NCBI GenBank assembly: GCA_029962745.1
Contig: CM057165.1
Span: 3,750,340 to 3,814,339 of the forward strand
Direction of reading: 5' to 3'
Origin: Echinometra lucunter
Lineage: Eukaryota; Echinodermata; Echinoidea; Camarodonta; Echinometridae
DNA length: 64,000 nucleotides
In this document: one piece after another, positions 47,601 through 62,500 of the stretch
Position numbering within the stretch: the stretch's first letter is position 1
Layout: each line of letters begins with the position of its first letter
The notes under the pieces: model-generated
Database searches by the model: none
The model's input: the letters and a program-made list of their open reading frames with translations, nothing else
Told to the model about the DNA's origin: nothing
Program-made: the position numbers and the translations under genes

Positions 47601-49118
47601 ATAAGCCAATTTTTTCTCATATAAATTTTGAAACTGATTGCAAACTCTACGAACCGTAGAGTCTCTATACTACATATCATTAAGACCTGTATAGGACAAT
47701 AATTTCCTGTGCAATTAACTTAAAAATACAAAAAACTTCTGTTTGCTATTATATGATCATCATGCTCTGCTGAAGACCATTTTTCAATTAATAAAATCTT
47801 TAAATATTCAGAATAGTAATTATGATCTCTTATTTCTGCTCTATCCCAATTGATTTCATGTTTTTCCCATGATTTCAATGTTGTGCATGTTAAGAAACAA
47901 ATTATGTGGAATTTGCAAATGATAATGAAAAATATAAAACATGCCAAGAAATCTTGCGGAGAATGTTACAGCGGAATCCGACAGCAAGAAATATTTTGCA
48001 CATCTGTAAATTCGATATTCACTGTGGAATCCACATCTTTTTAAAAACTATTTAGTTATCTTTAAGAAATGGTGACTGAAGATGAGTTCTAACATTTCTT
48101 CACGTACAGTTGAGTAGTATTCAATGTCACAATTCATACCCTAAAAACATGTACACCTGATATTCATATGGTTGAAACAATACTTAGCAATGCTTCACTT
48201 CTCCCTAAATCCCATATTCAATATTTAATCCAACTTTAGCTCCTACAAAAATGAAAGTAGACCTCACACTTTCTGAGCTATTTCTTGCATCAATGAGTAG
48301 TCTCATTAAAGTCAACTTGGTAATAAAAAATTGAAATATTTTCCTCTTTTGTAGTTCTTCAATTTCTTTTGCTTACTTAGCATGATGTAAGCCATGAAAC
48401 AGACAGAAACATATAAGTTACTTCCTTTAAAAAAAAAGAAAATTACTTGAAAAAGAAAACTGGGAATTCTTACTTCTTTTTCATGGGACACATCTTCTTC
48501 TCCAAGACTACTAACCACCAGTGGGGCTCCCTTGCAGTTGTATTTTCATTCACAATATCGCAACTGTGCAAGAGTATTCATTGCCCCATACCTCCATCTT
48601 TTCACCATCTTCCACCCCTCCCTCCCTCCCTACCGAAATTCCTCTCCATGCACCATTCCTATTGAATAGCACACTATTCATCTTCCAATGCTCATGCTAT
48701 ATGCTACTCCCCGAGGGGGAGAAGACCAACCGTGGGAAATGCTGTCGCACTTGTGACAAGTGGAAATCAGCGATGAATTGGTGCGCCATTCTGTTCCACA
48801 AAACTCTTTTTTTTTTGGCAATGCAATAGGACTTTTAATACTTCTAGTTCTAGGACAGTGTCATTTTTGCTGGTGTGTTCTTCTTTGAAGAGAGGGAGAA
48901 AAAAAGGGATTTTTAACAGGAATGACCTGAAAGGGATAATCCAAATGTATACAGCCAGATGAGATACTAAGACAAGGATATCCTTATCCATCTGGCAATT
49001 ATAATTCATTCAACGATTCATTTACTCAATATCAAATGATACATGTACAAAGAAGTTTAATTGCACTCACTAGTTGTCAAAAAAGCAGATTAAGAAACAT
49101 ACATGTAAATACATGTAG
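43985..49118. other. No gene recognised; includes (TA)n microsatellite
   Basis: No supported exon. A (TA)n run covers about 44629-44672, a (CATA)n stretch lies at about 44406-44438, a poly-C run at about 44008-44023 and a poly-G run at about 46288-46298. Confidence 0.5.
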
Positions 49119-49122
49119 TTAA

Positions 49123-49701
49123 AGGAGAATGAAACCCAGGCATCAGTGTGCTCTTAATAAATGGAGATGACCAAGAAGAGTAAACAGTGAAAATTTGAGC
49201 AAAATTGGATAATCTGTTCTAGAGTTATGAATTTCGAAAGTTTCAGGAAATCCCTATTAATGGGATCCTTGAGTTGGCAACTTTGCCAGCATCTGTGATG
49301 TCATCCTGGACAACTCTCTATTCATTTTGTACATAATTTTTTTTTAAAATGATTTATATGAAATTCCGAGTCAGGAATCAACATAATTCTTTCCAAAATG
49401 CATGCAGAATTGATGTAGCCATGTCATACTCAAACAATAAATCTAACAAATTTCTGTTTTTCTTGAAAATGAAGAAAATGTGAAATTCTGTGTACAAAAT
49501 GAATGGAGAGTTGTCCACGATGACATCACAGATGCTGGCAAAGTTGCCAACTCAAGGATTCCCATAATAAGAATTTACTTAAACTTTCAAAGTTGATAAC
49601 TCTTCAACAGATTGTCCAATTTTGCTCAAACTTTCACTGTTAACTCTTTTTGTTCTTCTTCATTCACTGGAAGCACACTGATGTCTGGGTTGCATTCTCC
49701 T
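49123..49701. mobile_element. Large fold-back element 2 with TTAA flanks
   Basis: 579 bp. Ends are AGGAGAATGAAACCCAGGCA ... CTGGGTTGCATTCTCCT, and long arms share GAGTTGGCAACTTTGCCAGC and ATCTGTGATGTCATC with their reverse complements. TTAA lies at 49119-49122 and 49702-49705. Confidence 0.7.
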
Positions 49702-49705
49702 TTAA

Positions 49706-51983
49706 AAACATGGATCGTAACCTGTGGTTCCAAGAATATCATTTTGGGTTTCACTTTTCAGACAAATATTGTGAAACACTATCAATAATTAAGCTTCAAT
49801 TTCAGTTCTGATTCATAACTCCATGTAGGACCTGGACAACCTAAACATAAATCAGCTGTAACTGAAAGCACTAATAGCCCCTCAGATAATGGGTTGTTTA
49901 TCTTGCTCTCAAGATCTTAAAATCTGAATTAATCACTTGAACAAAGTAAAGAATCAAGGCATAAAAAAACCTTTAATCCCCCTAAGCTCATGAGCTACTA
50001 ATTCCCAGCTTAAAATATCAGAGTAATGAACAGATTATGAACTTGATTAGGAAAGCCCTCTGGAGTCAAATTTTATGTCTTCCCGCCATTTTACATTTGT
50101 TGACTTCCAATTTCCATGTAGCACCCATTGCCTAAATACAAAACAGGCCTCTGAAAGGGCCGTGTCCTCCCTATCTTTTTGTCACACTACCCTTCTTCAA
50201 AGCACTTCTCTTGTTCGCTGATCACAGTAAATTCCCTTATCCTCCCACTACACAATACTAGAATCGATCTGTGGCTCTCAGATCAATACCAAGGGCTGAG
50301 AAAGTTGAGGACAAAGACTTTCGTCCTTCTCATACCGCAACAGCACATTGCTGCAAGAAGGGTACATGAATGAGTGCATTAAACTCGTCATTTACATTAA
50401 GACCACAACTGGGAGCACATGGTTTCCAGAAAGTCATGCTTCCTAGAAGAAACATCCATGCTCAAGTGGGAGAAGAGAGAGAGACCAGATGATGTACAAC
50501 TCAGGACATCAGGGATACATAAATATTCAGTTTGTCACTATGAGATTTGCAGCTTTAGCAAAGTACACATAACTAATTACAGCAGTATCTCGGGGAGAAC
50601 CCACTCTTGTAAGATGCAGGCATTATCCAAGCGGTTTCATGTAATCATCCTCCTTATTGATCTCTTTGTCCTTTGAATGAACGCCTTGTAAGAATGCCCT
50701 TGCATATTTGAATCTTCGGGAAGAAAAGGCACGTGCTTGGGGAACAAGGGTAGTTAAGGGGGTACCTCTATAAAGGTAAAGGAGTGCACGAGTGGGACAT
50801 GGTAGGCATCAAATGATGGCAGTACAGGTGAATTGGTATTGTTCAGGAACAGGTGCAAGGGGAGCACTTGGTTAACTTCCAGAACAATGTAATCTCAAAG
50901 CGGTCTAGTTTAACGGCAGGTCAGCTCACAATAGAGCACCAGGTCATGATCAGAATTCAATCGCTATGATCCTCAGGTGAATTTAAACCTTCATCGAAAT
51001 GAATAACACCAGCCAGAGGTGCTTATTCAAAACTTGAACAAACACTTCAACTGATTCAAAACTCAAAGAGCAATTTGGAATGATTTGAGCTTGCCCAGAC
51101 TCCAACAGATCATGTGACCTAGCTGGTAAGGAACAATTAAAGACAAGGGCAGGGGCCAACGAAGCTGGTGAGATCTTAGGAAAAAAACCACAGACCAAAC
51201 TTTCAAGAGCAAGTCAAATATCCCTGATTAGGGACTTTGGTCCAAGATTGTGACTTTGGAATGTCAAATATAAAATTACATTATTGGCACATGGTGACAG
51301 TCTTGATTCTAAATGTAAATGCAGGTCTCTAATTCTCTTACACCATGCACTGAATTTAGTATGTCCCAGAAGCTATGCATTGTCATGCTTCAGACAATGG
51401 ATTTACATTGCAAACATTTTCACCGTTTTCTTACATTTTCACCCTATATGTGACAAGCCGTCTAACAATTTTGCTACATTTTGAGCAATATTTTGTTCTT
51501 GCTGATGCAACGGGCATCCTACCTCAGTCTGAGAGTGACAATGCCAATCAACAATTTGCTTTGCATGTCAGTAATTCTACTCACAAGAAAGTCTACCAAG
51601 GTATAACAGTGCATAATTTGTAGCATGTTCTAACTAAATAATCAAATTTTCTGATGCCATCTCTTTAACATTCACCTTTCCAAACATATAATCCAAGATT
51701 CCCAGCAAAAAAGATCTTTGAATATCTTAAAATATGCAGGAAAAAAATAACAACAACCCAAGATGTACATGTAAACATGTTTTCAGTATTTTACATTGAT
51801 TGCTTCAATCAAGAGGGTCACATTTCATAAAATTCTTGTCTATCTTCATCATGTAACATTCCTATAACAAAACAGATTTCTTTCTTTAACTTCAAAAACC
51901 ATACACAAAAGAATAAGTTCCAAGTCAAACATCATTCCATCAAGACAAATGATTTTCAACTATAATACTTTTACATGTAATTG
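49706..51983. other. No gene or repeat recognised
   Basis: AT-rich non-coding sequence with only short, non-protein-like ORFs on both strands. I see no splice-phased exon. Confidence 0.45.
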
Positions 51984-54900
51984 TGGGGGAGGTAATCTAG
52001 CTACATGTATGTTCATCCCTTTCAAAACAGGTGGATGAGAACATTTCCCGCCTTTGGCTACAAGTAAAAAAAAAAAAAAACTATTGTGAACAGTTAATAA
52101 AAAGAAGAAGAAAAACTAGCAACAAATGAATCATCCATGCGGCAAGGAAAAGGTGAATGGATAAAGCGTATTGTTTACCATCTCATAGAGATGACACCGT
52201 GTGGAACATGACGTTCCCATCATAAGATTATCGTAGGATTGAACTACAGAAATTATCTGAAAAACATTTGAGTCTGTCCAAGTAGGCATGGGGCAGCTCT
52301 ATTGTTGCAAGTCTGTATGAAAGTTTTATGAAATGATATATGTCACGAGCAATGGAAGGGAATATTTTCTGAAAATTTTAAGGGAAAATTATCCTTTCAC
52401 ATTTCACTTTCAAATCTTCTTTCAGTCAGAAATACACCTAAACTGCAGGTAAAATTAAATTTGAAATGAGTGTCATTTCCTCTTCAGAACTCATTGAGCA
52501 TACTTTCTAGTATGCTCAATACTAGTAATAATACAAGCCACATTTTGTATGGGAATGTTTTGCTAATAAAATAATTCAAAAAGTGAAGCACATTCTGCAA
52601 TCCAGGAGATGGGATTTTTCAGCATGTTTCAAGATTGTCAAGGCCCACACACTTGAAATCATGTTACCAAACATCTTTGCACCAAGTAAAACCTTTTCCA
52701 TGATTAAGATGCAACTATTTTGACTCCTATACCGAGGCAAAATAAAGAAGACTCTGAAATGCCATTTATAGAAAGCAGCATGCGGAGAGAAACTGGTAGA
52801 ACTGCCCGAAAATTTCCCAGTTTCTTTGTATTGTGCAACAGCAAAAATGGGCTATATTTCTATGGTTTCCCTATCAGCACGACATCTCCCCGAACACTTG
52901 CAAAACGTGCCTGTGGAGAGGGGGCTCAGCACTTTTCCTTTATCAAGGAACCCAGAATTTATTCAACTAATCCCTCATCTTTGGAACTGGGTCTTAGTCT
53001 GAGGATTTGATACAACTAAAAAAGAGGAGTTGATTCACATGAGAAGGCTAGTGCGGTACAGAACGATCTACATGTAGCTCTGAAGCCACATGAGCTTAGA
53101 ACGCAGAAAAAGTTAAGAAAATCTAGAGTGATCTGATTGACTTCCCAAGAATCAAGGGACGTATCAACAAGAACAATCCTCCTCATGAGTGCAGTATAAA
53201 CTACGCATATTAGTGGATACCTACAATGGTCCAGTCAAGAACAACTTGGGCGACTTCAACTCTCGACTCTCATGTGAATGGGGTTTAAATGACCACTATT
53301 AGAAGGGAATATTGTTGTCTTTTGTGATTTGCTTTTGTACATTGTACATGTAGTTGTTATGGTCAGCACACCAACTTGCCCATCTGGCAACCAGTCACCA
53401 AGGTCCATGCACTGCCTAAGCAGTGTCAGGCTGCAGATATGCCGGATCTTATGATATAGGGAAAACCATATATGTTCCATTTTCATGACTATGATGAAAA
53501 TTAATGCAAAGGTTTGCAAAATGACGGGGAAAATGAAAATGAAATATCAAAACCAGGTGAAATATTTCTCTAAAAAAGTTATTAGTAAGAAACTATTAAT
53601 GTTTCACTTTATTCTAGAGTGTGCATGCAGTCAAATTATGAAGAAAACATAATGTTCAGAAAGCTAAAAGATAATAATTTTGCTCCATATCCATTATTAT
53701 AACTTTTAATGAAAATTCAGGGTCCGTATGGGTTTAAAACACACAATTAGTTTTAATAATCTGATTTGAATATCAATATTAATTACTTCCATCTGCCACA
53801 ATTTCAATTTAGTTGTAAGGACGTATCAATACTGGAGTAGTGCCGAGTTCATGAATAGTTGCCAATTTAAGTCATAAGGATGCAGCATCCTTTAATAAAG
53901 ATTCCGTGCGTTTTCTGAGGACAAACCGGGAGAAAATCGTGTCAAGCCTCAAAGCAGGATGTATATCTGGTTCTCTTCCTTCCCCTCAGTCATTCAAAGA
54001 AAAGAAAAGGAGTATTAGCAACCCAATCAAGATTAACACGCATTTAAAAAATGACAAGAATAGACATGTGTGGGTGTGTGTGTGTGCATTTTGTGTGTGT
54101 GCATGTGTGCACATTATACCAACTTCTGACACTCCTTGTTTTATTCAAGAAGTTTTGATTCCCTACTACCGAAGCATTTAATAACACTCAATGTCATCAT
54201 AGAGTAATCCATTTGTCTTTGTTGAAGATGGTTCATCACTCAAACAAACAAAAATCAATTTGTGTTTTACATGAATATCTCTAAAACCACAGCTACAAAT
54301 ACACATGATGACTCTATTCTGCGTAACCTTGGGATAAGCTGTGTCAGTGAATTATTGATCCACCCATTTACAAACGAGTCATATCCCAGATATGTTTTCG
54401 CATCATCCCCGTACTTTCTAATTTTGCCCAAATTTACATGATGAACCCCAAATTGGAGCATACGTTATCGATGCTCAAATTGCATGGTCTGTAAGCATCC
54501 CCGCTGCTCAACGCCTGATGTAATTGGTGAGCGACGTCCAGCTCCATAGCTGCACCAGGGCGCTTACAATAGTATCTCTCACCCAAAATAACCACGAACT
54601 TTTTCCCCCAGCTTAGTTACCAGGAAAAAAGCATTCGAAGGGAAACCTGCATGACTGCATGCATCTCTGAATCACCTACTCCTTCATCACGGAGGATATG
54701 TGCATGTCCTTCTATTCTGCAGCGACTAAAACAAAACAATGCCAGTTTTATGTCGGGCCTGGCACAAGAAGCGTGCAGAATGGAAGCCTCTGCTGCCTTC
54801 TCCCTGCTCATGACATGTGTTGCTTTTCACCGAAACTATTGATTACTTCACAACTTCTCTCTCACTCTCTGCGCTTTTTTTTTAAGTTTAACCTTATTAA

Positions 54901-56231
54901 TTATGTGAATACTCTCCCCCATGTCAGAATTCTGGTATTGATTTGGCTGGGGACAGCTACAAGTTCAAGTTCATGACATGGTATATGAAGGCTACACTTA
55001 TCCTGTCATTTTTCATAGTTGACATGATAAGTTAGAGCTTCCAGTGAATATACAATATATTTTTGGTCACAAGAGCCCTTAGAAAACATTTACCATTCTC
55101 TGCCCTAAATAGATTTTTTTTTTGTTTTTGGTTTCACTTTCTTATCAGTGTCAAGTTTTCTAGATATATTCTTCTCTTTCCCGTCATGCTGATCATTTCT
55201 AAACCTATTAACTTACTTCATTTCATCATACTCAAAAATCAGGACAGTTTATAGTGAAGGATTTGACAGTGGTCAAATTTCATATCTAAAGCAATTTGCA
55301 GTTTATGTTGTTTTCTACCTGCTTGTCCATACGCAATAAACCGCTTAGATAAATGTATGTCCTGGACTCACCAAGCTTTTTATTTTTAACTGCATACAAA
55401 TAAAATTATGTATGAGCAATATGTAAAGTAAAGCAGATCTTAAATTCAATTCACCTTGCAATGATCCTTAGATGACTTGGCCTCCATTCAACTATCTTAC
55501 ACCTTACTTAGAGATAGTTACAGAAGGGAAGCGTATTGCAATAAAAAACAAATTCCCAAGGCTGGCAAACTTATTACGAGGGGGCTTGCTAAAATGGGCA
55601 CATGATTAATATCAGGATCAAAAAAGGGCTTGGGCAATACAAACTACCCTGGGATCAGGGATGCCATCTTCTATACAGAAAGGCTCTTTATAATGCAATG
55701 TATAATTCGTGTTTCAGCATCTAAAAATTAATTTGTGCCATGTTTATGATGTTGAAATCAATTAAGAGCTCTAAAACATATAAAGTGGAAAGTCTTGGTC
55801 TTTCCCCCAAGTATAAGTAAGCCATATTTCCTCACTATTCTTGCCGGTATGAAGGCAATAAACACATCTGACGTAAACTTTAATATGTCTACAAAATTAC
55901 AGTAGCCCAGTTTATGAATTTGGGTACATGTATAATCCAAGTCTTTGTCAAGATTCCTGCCAGGCACCACATGCCAACAGAGTTTCTGGACCTATTATTC
56001 CTTTGCCTAAAAAATAACCCAAATATCCCAGTTTTACAAGTTACATGCGCCGAGGATGAGTGCTGCGTCCCCAAAGTTCTCTGCAAGCAACGCCATCTAC
56101 TACATGTAAACCATTCCATATTTGGTCATAGCGTGAGCGTGGACGAAAAGTCTACAGGCATCAAACTTGGCCAAAGTTTCAACCTTCGCACTTACTCTCT
56201 CTTCCTCTCTCTCTCACTCTCCCAGTTTACT

Positions 56232-56300
<69 letters not shown>

Positions 56301-56381
56301 TATCATCTCCCCCCATTTGTTCACTCCACACCAGCACCGGGAGCCAACCTTGTTTTCTCCTCTAGGTCTACAACTGGTTAT
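51984..56381 (+). repeat. 4.4-kb duplicated block, copy 1
   Basis: Recurs as 59581-64000 in the same orientation, collinear throughout, with mostly single-base insertions/deletions. Contains no recognised exon, a (GT)n stretch at about 54068-54110 and a (CT)n run at about 56238-56295. Confidence 0.9.
56238..56298. repeat. (CT)n microsatellite
   Basis: About 30 uninterrupted CT units. The equivalent in copy 2 (about 63857-63916) is interrupted by CGC and differs in length. Confidence 0.9.
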
Positions 56382-59080
56382 CCTTGCTAGTGGAACAGAT
56401 GTACTGTAGATGGTATTTGTCCGTGTGCTGAGACAAGACAATGCGGTGTAGCAACAGTTACTTTCTGTTTTGCTGAACTCTTCAGGAATAGGTGAAATGA
56501 CAATCAGGCATACCTCATTCAAATCAATAACTAGCAAAGGACGTAGTTCAGAAAATGGATTACAAGAAAAAAATCCTGAAACTTTACTTTATAACTTCAC
56601 TTTATAAAATGAAAGTTTATTCAACTATTCTGAATAGGTGAAGTCTTTCAGGAGTTTCTTTGCTTTGATATATTTTCAATGATCAGTGTTCTATTGGGCT
56701 CAAGTTTTACTGTATTCCAGAAAGCCTAATGGTAAAAAATCAAGGTAAGGCACAGGGCAATTTGCAACCAGTGCTCCTACATGCAGGGCCCTCTGTACCC
56801 AACACTTACAATTCCCATCAAACCCCATTTCTACAAAACCCTGAACCTCTAAATATTACAACATTCTCATTCTTCAGGGCCATGGGGAGAGGGAGGACGC
56901 TCTAAAATTTTGAAGAAAAAAAAAGAGCCTGGGAGGAAAAACATTTTGAGTTGAATATAATCATCAAAGGACTTGTATGAAGACTATCACTTGATTGACT
57001 CATGGCTGGCAGTGCACTGGCACAAGGCACGGGATGGTGGCTCAGTAATTGGGCGTCTGCATCACTCTGGTAGCACTCCAGGGGTATATGGTAGGACTCC
57101 GATGGCAGGCAACCTGGAGGATCCTTAATTGGGACAGCCTTGGCCAGGGAGAAACTTGATTACAAATCCACAAGTGTAAATTCAGTGGCAATTGTTGACA
57201 TGTTATCGCCATGAATTGATGAATATATGACTGATTCTGTCATGGTTAATGGAGAAGCTGTGTTGTGTGTAGCACAAGTTTTATTGATAATTAATAATGA
57301 ATCAATGTAGGAAAAAACTGATGAGTTCATTTGTGCATTTAATCTACATAATTAAGTTGACTACAGTTACTATCCAAATTCCAAGAAATTTTTCATGAAA
57401 ATGGTTTCGTTTTTCTTACCCTGTCCCATCTTCAGATAAAATCCTGTGAATTATATTCTTGATCATGGTATTTGAACTTTCAAGCATGCCTTTTTATCAC
57501 TTTGAAGACATCCTTGCAGGTGATGCAAAATGTCAGGATCAATAACCTTTCCAAAGTATCTTATTTACTAAATTATCAAATTGAAACACATTTTTTCACT
57601 ATGAGATTCATCATAATTTGATCTATTTCACTACAGCAAAAAACATACCAATTTTAAGTCGGCACATCAAAGATGTTGCCTGGACAAACATGGAGGTTTG
57701 TAGCCAATTTTTGCTTTGATTCCAGGTAAAGTTCTTTTGAGCAGAAGTAAGAGTAGCATACTTGAACTTGACTACAATTCAAATTGGCAACACAAATACA
57801 ACGGGTTCCCGGGATTGAATGGGGTGAAAAATGAGAGCCAAATATCATATTAAACACAAACAATGGGCACAAAATAATGGTTGTCACACTGAATAAGTAA
57901 ATTTATTTCCCAACGCTATTGGGCTTCTTCAGGCAGAACGTAAGCCTTTCTTATTGGGAGACGGGGTGTGAAAAGTTCGTAGGAGCCGCTCATTTTCCCA
58001 CACTCGCTACGGGTAGGGTATAATAGGGCCTTGCATCGAAGGCACATGAAGTCCACAATCGGGGAATGACCAAAAAAAAAAAAGAGTTACAAGGTATTTG
58101 AGCTGAATAAGTCACAGCTTATCTGATGGCCCAAGTTCAAACACTTTTGATACATGTAGCGAATATTTTGCGAGTTGTAGATGTGATGAAAGCAGGAAGC
58201 AAAGACAGTGGATCAGGAAAACGTAATGACGCTTATCTGCTTCCATTGCAGTTATCTCTGGAAATCTCAACAGACTGATATGGGAAATGCACATCATCTT
58301 TCTAAATCTGTTGGGTCTTAGATCATTATCATATGATGAGCAAAAAGACTATCAACTACATGTACATGACTGATCAATGATTGCACATTGGATGATTGTA
58401 GTCTGGACAACATGACCCTGATGGTCCACTGATGAATATTATTGTAGTAATCAATATTGATGACCCCAAAATACAAATGAACATGATCAATTTGCATATC
58501 TACAGTTCCAAATTAGATAACTCATATCATCATCTACATGTACAAGAGCTCTGCAAATTTTTACTTTGGCCATATACCCTTTTGTCCATAGACTGAAACA
58601 CTGATCCCGATCAGCTTTAGCTTATGGAGGTTCAATATGAGTGCTACATGAATACAAATATGCAGCATTACATTATCAAATTAATTCAAATTATATGCTA
58701 AACTGGACATCATGCCCTGTAAGTATCAATTTCAAATCTGTCATCCCAGTCCACTCTCAACATCGTTAGGGCAGATCTTATTCCATATGTGGTGGGCATC
58801 CTGCTCCCATAAGACTGGGGTGCAGACTGACCTGCTTTATAGCAAAAGTGGGGTCCGCTCCCCACTTCCCGCCAAAATCCCTTCCCCACTCCTTTCTCCA
58901 TTGGAGTGTTTATGCAGGGTGCAGCCTGGGGGGTGTTTGAACCCCGCTGACAGACCTGAAACCCACATGGTCCTACTGATGGAGAAGCATCCGTAACTGG
59001 CCCTATTTTCACACTTTCTGAACACCTTAGTAGGGTAACGAGTGATCTCCTGACGCTAATAGCTTCTGCACACCTTTCTG
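56382..59080. other. No gene established; tail abuts gap
   Basis: Unique, AT-rich sequence up to about 58700. It includes a tRNA-like box A stretch (GGTGGCTCAGTAATTGGGCG) near 57034 that may be SINE-derived. The last 370 bases before the gap hold the open frame described separately. Confidence 0.4.
58710..59080 (-). other. Unidentified open reading frame cut by assembly gap
   Basis: From the gap edge to a stop at 58710-58712, about 122 codons are open on the minus strand. The frame includes SVRRSLVTLLRCSESVKIG, GPCGFQVCQRGSNTPQ and RVDWDDRFEIDTYRA. Base composition is more GC-rich than its surroundings. I do not recognise it. It could be a retroelement fragment or chance, and a real exon is possible but unsupported. 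Confidence 0.25.
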
Positions 59081-59580
59081 NNNNNNNNNNNNNNNNNNNN
59101 NNNNNNNNNNNNNNNNNNNNNNNNNNNNNNNNNNNNNNNNNNNNNNNNNNNNNNNNNNNNNNNNNNNNNNNNNNNNNNNNNNNNNNNNNNNNNNNNNNNN
59201 NNNNNNNNNNNNNNNNNNNNNNNNNNNNNNNNNNNNNNNNNNNNNNNNNNNNNNNNNNNNNNNNNNNNNNNNNNNNNNNNNNNNNNNNNNNNNNNNNNNN
59301 NNNNNNNNNNNNNNNNNNNNNNNNNNNNNNNNNNNNNNNNNNNNNNNNNNNNNNNNNNNNNNNNNNNNNNNNNNNNNNNNNNNNNNNNNNNNNNNNNNNN
59401 NNNNNNNNNNNNNNNNNNNNNNNNNNNNNNNNNNNNNNNNNNNNNNNNNNNNNNNNNNNNNNNNNNNNNNNNNNNNNNNNNNNNNNNNNNNNNNNNNNNN
59501 NNNNNNNNNNNNNNNNNNNNNNNNNNNNNNNNNNNNNNNNNNNNNNNNNNNNNNNNNNNNNNNNNNNNNNNNNNNNNNNN
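59081..59580. other. Assembly gap, 500 N
   Basis: Exactly 500 N bases, a conventional arbitrary gap length. The reading frame that runs across it is an artefact. Confidence 0.99.
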
Positions 59581-62500
59581 GGGGGAGGTAATCTAGCTAC
59601 ATGTATGTTCATCCCTTTCAAAACAGTGGATGAGAACATTTCCCGCCTTTGGCTACAAGTAAAAAAAAAAAAAACTATTGTGAACAGTTAATAAAAAGAA
59701 GAAGAAAAACTAGCAACAAATGAATCATCCATGCGGCAAGGAAAAGGTGAATGGATAAAGCGTATTGTTTACCATCTCATAGAGATGACACCGTGTGGAA
59801 CATGACGTTCCCATCATAAGATTATCGTAGGATTGAACTACAGAAATTATCTGAAAAACATTTGAGTCTGTCCAAGTAGGCATGGGGCAGCTCTATTGTT
59901 GCAAGTCTGTATGAAAGTTTTATGAAATGATATATGTCACGAGCAATGGAAGGGAATATTTTCTGAAAATTTTAAGGGAAAATTATCCTTTCACATTTCA
60001 CTTTCAAATCTTCTTTCAGTCAGAAATACACCTAAACTGCAGGTAAAATTAAATTTGAAATGACTGTCATTTCCTCTTCAGAACTCATTGAGCATACTTT
60101 CTAGTATGCTCAATACTAGTAATAATACAAGCCACATTTTGTATGGGAATGTTTTGCTAATAAAATATTCAAAAAGTGAAGCACATTCTGCAATCCAGGA
60201 GATGGGATTTTTCAGCATGTTCAAGATTGTCAAGGCCCACACACTTGAAATCATGTTACCAAACATCTTTGCACCAAGTAAACCTTTTCCATGATTAAGA
60301 TGCCAACTATTTTGACTCTATACTGAGGCAAAATAAAGAAGACTCTGAAATGCCATTTATAGAAGCAGCATGCGGAGAGAAACTGGTAGAACTGCCCGAA
60401 AATTTCCCAGTTTCTTTGTATTGTGCAACAGCAAAAATGGGCTATATTCTATGGTTTCCCTATCAGCACGACATCTCCCCGAACACTTGCAAAACGTGCC
60501 TGTGGAGAGGGGCTTAGCACTTTTCCTTTATCAAGGAACCCCAAATTTATTCAACTAATCCCTCATCTTTGGAACTGGGTCTTAGTCTGAGGATTTGATA
60601 CACTAAAAAAGAGGAGTGATTCACTAATGAGAAGGCTGTGCAGGTACAGAACGATTCATACATGTAGCTCTGAAGCCACATGAGCTTAGAACGCAGTAAA
60701 AAGTTAAGAAAATCTAGAAGTGATCGTGATTGACATTCCACCAAGACTCAAGGGACGTAATCAACAAGATCAATGAATCCCTTCCTCATGAGTGCAGATA
60801 AACTACGCATATTAGTGGATACCTACAATGTCCAGTCAAAGAACATACTTGGGCGACTTTCATCCTCGACTCATCATGTGAAATGTGCTGGTTAAAATGA
60901 CCACTAGTAGAAGTGAAATATTGTTCTCTTTTGTAGATTTTGCTTTGTTACATGTACTATGTAGTTGTTATGGTCATGCACACCCACCTTGCCCATCATG
61001 GCAACCAGTCCACCAATGGTCCATGCACTGCCTAGCAGTGTCAGGCTGCAGATATGCCGGATCTTATGATATAGGAAAACCATATATGTTCCATTTTCAT
61101 GACTATGATGAAAATTAATGCAAAGCGTTGCAAAATGACGGGGAAAAATGAAAATGAAATATCAAAACCAGGTGAAATATTTCTCTAAAAAAGTTATTAG
61201 TAAGAAACTATTAAGTTTCACTTTATTCTAGAGTGTTGCCTGCAGTCAAATTATGAAGAAACATAATGTTCAGAAAGCTAAAAGATAATAATTTTGCTCC
61301 ATATCCATTATTATAACTTTTTAATGAAAGTCAGGGTCACGTATGGGTTTAAAAACACACAATTAGTTTTAATAATCTGATTTGAATATCAATATTAATT
61401 ACTTCCATCTGCCACAATTTCAATTTAGTTTGTAGGACGTTCAATACTGGAGTAGTGCCGAGTTCATGAATAGTTGCCAATTTAAGTCATAAGGATGCAG
61501 CATCCTTAAATAAGTTCCCGTGCTTTTTCTGAGGACAAACCGCGGAGAAATCGTGTCAAGCCTCAAAGCAGATGTATATCTGGTTCTCTTCCTTCCCCTC
61601 AGTCATTCAAAGAAAAGAAGGAGTATTAGCCAACCCAATCAAGATTAACACGCATTTAAAAAATGACAAGATAGACATGTGTTGGTGTGTGTGTTGTGCA
61701 TTTTGTGTGTGTGCATGTGTGCCATTATACCAACTTCTGACACTCCTTTTTTATTCAAGAAGTTTTGATTCCTACTACCGAAGCATTTAATAACACTCAA
61801 TGTCATCATAGAGTACCATTTGTCTTTGTTGAGATGGTTCATCACTCAAACAACAAAAATCAATTTGTGTTTTACATGAATATCTCTAAAACCACAGCTA
61901 CAAATACACATGATGACTCTAATTCTGCGTAACCTTGGGATAAGCTGTGTCAGTGAATTATTGATCCACCCATTTACAACGAGTTCATATCCCAGATATG
62001 TTTTCGCATCATCCCCGTACTTTCTAATTTTGGCCCAAATTTACATGATGAACCCCCAAATTGGAGCATACGTTATCGATGCTCAAATTGCATGGTCTGT
62101 AAGCATCCCCGCTGCTCAACGCCTGATGTAATTGGTGAGCGAACGTCCAGCTCCATAGCTGCACCCAGGGCGCTTACAATAGTATCTCTCACCCAAAATA
62201 ACCACGAAACTTTTCCCCCCAGCTTAGTTACCAGGAAAAAAGCATTCGAAGGGAAACCTGCATGACTGCATGCATCTCTGAATCACCTACTCCTTCATCA
62301 CGGAGGATATGTGCATGTCCTTCTATTCTGCAGCGACTAAAACAAAACAATGCCAGTTTTATGTCGGGCCTGGCACGAAGAAGCGTGCAGAATGGAAGCC
62401 TCTGCTGCCTTCTCCCTGCTCATGACATGTGTTGCTTTTCACACCGAAACTATTGATTACTTCACAACTTCTCTCTCACTCTCTGCGCTTTTTTTTTAAG

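Noticed and set aside
58710..59639. 309-codon ORF running through X residues
   Set aside because: The frame crosses the 500-N gap and is not real as a unit; only the 58710-59080 part is reported, with low confidence.
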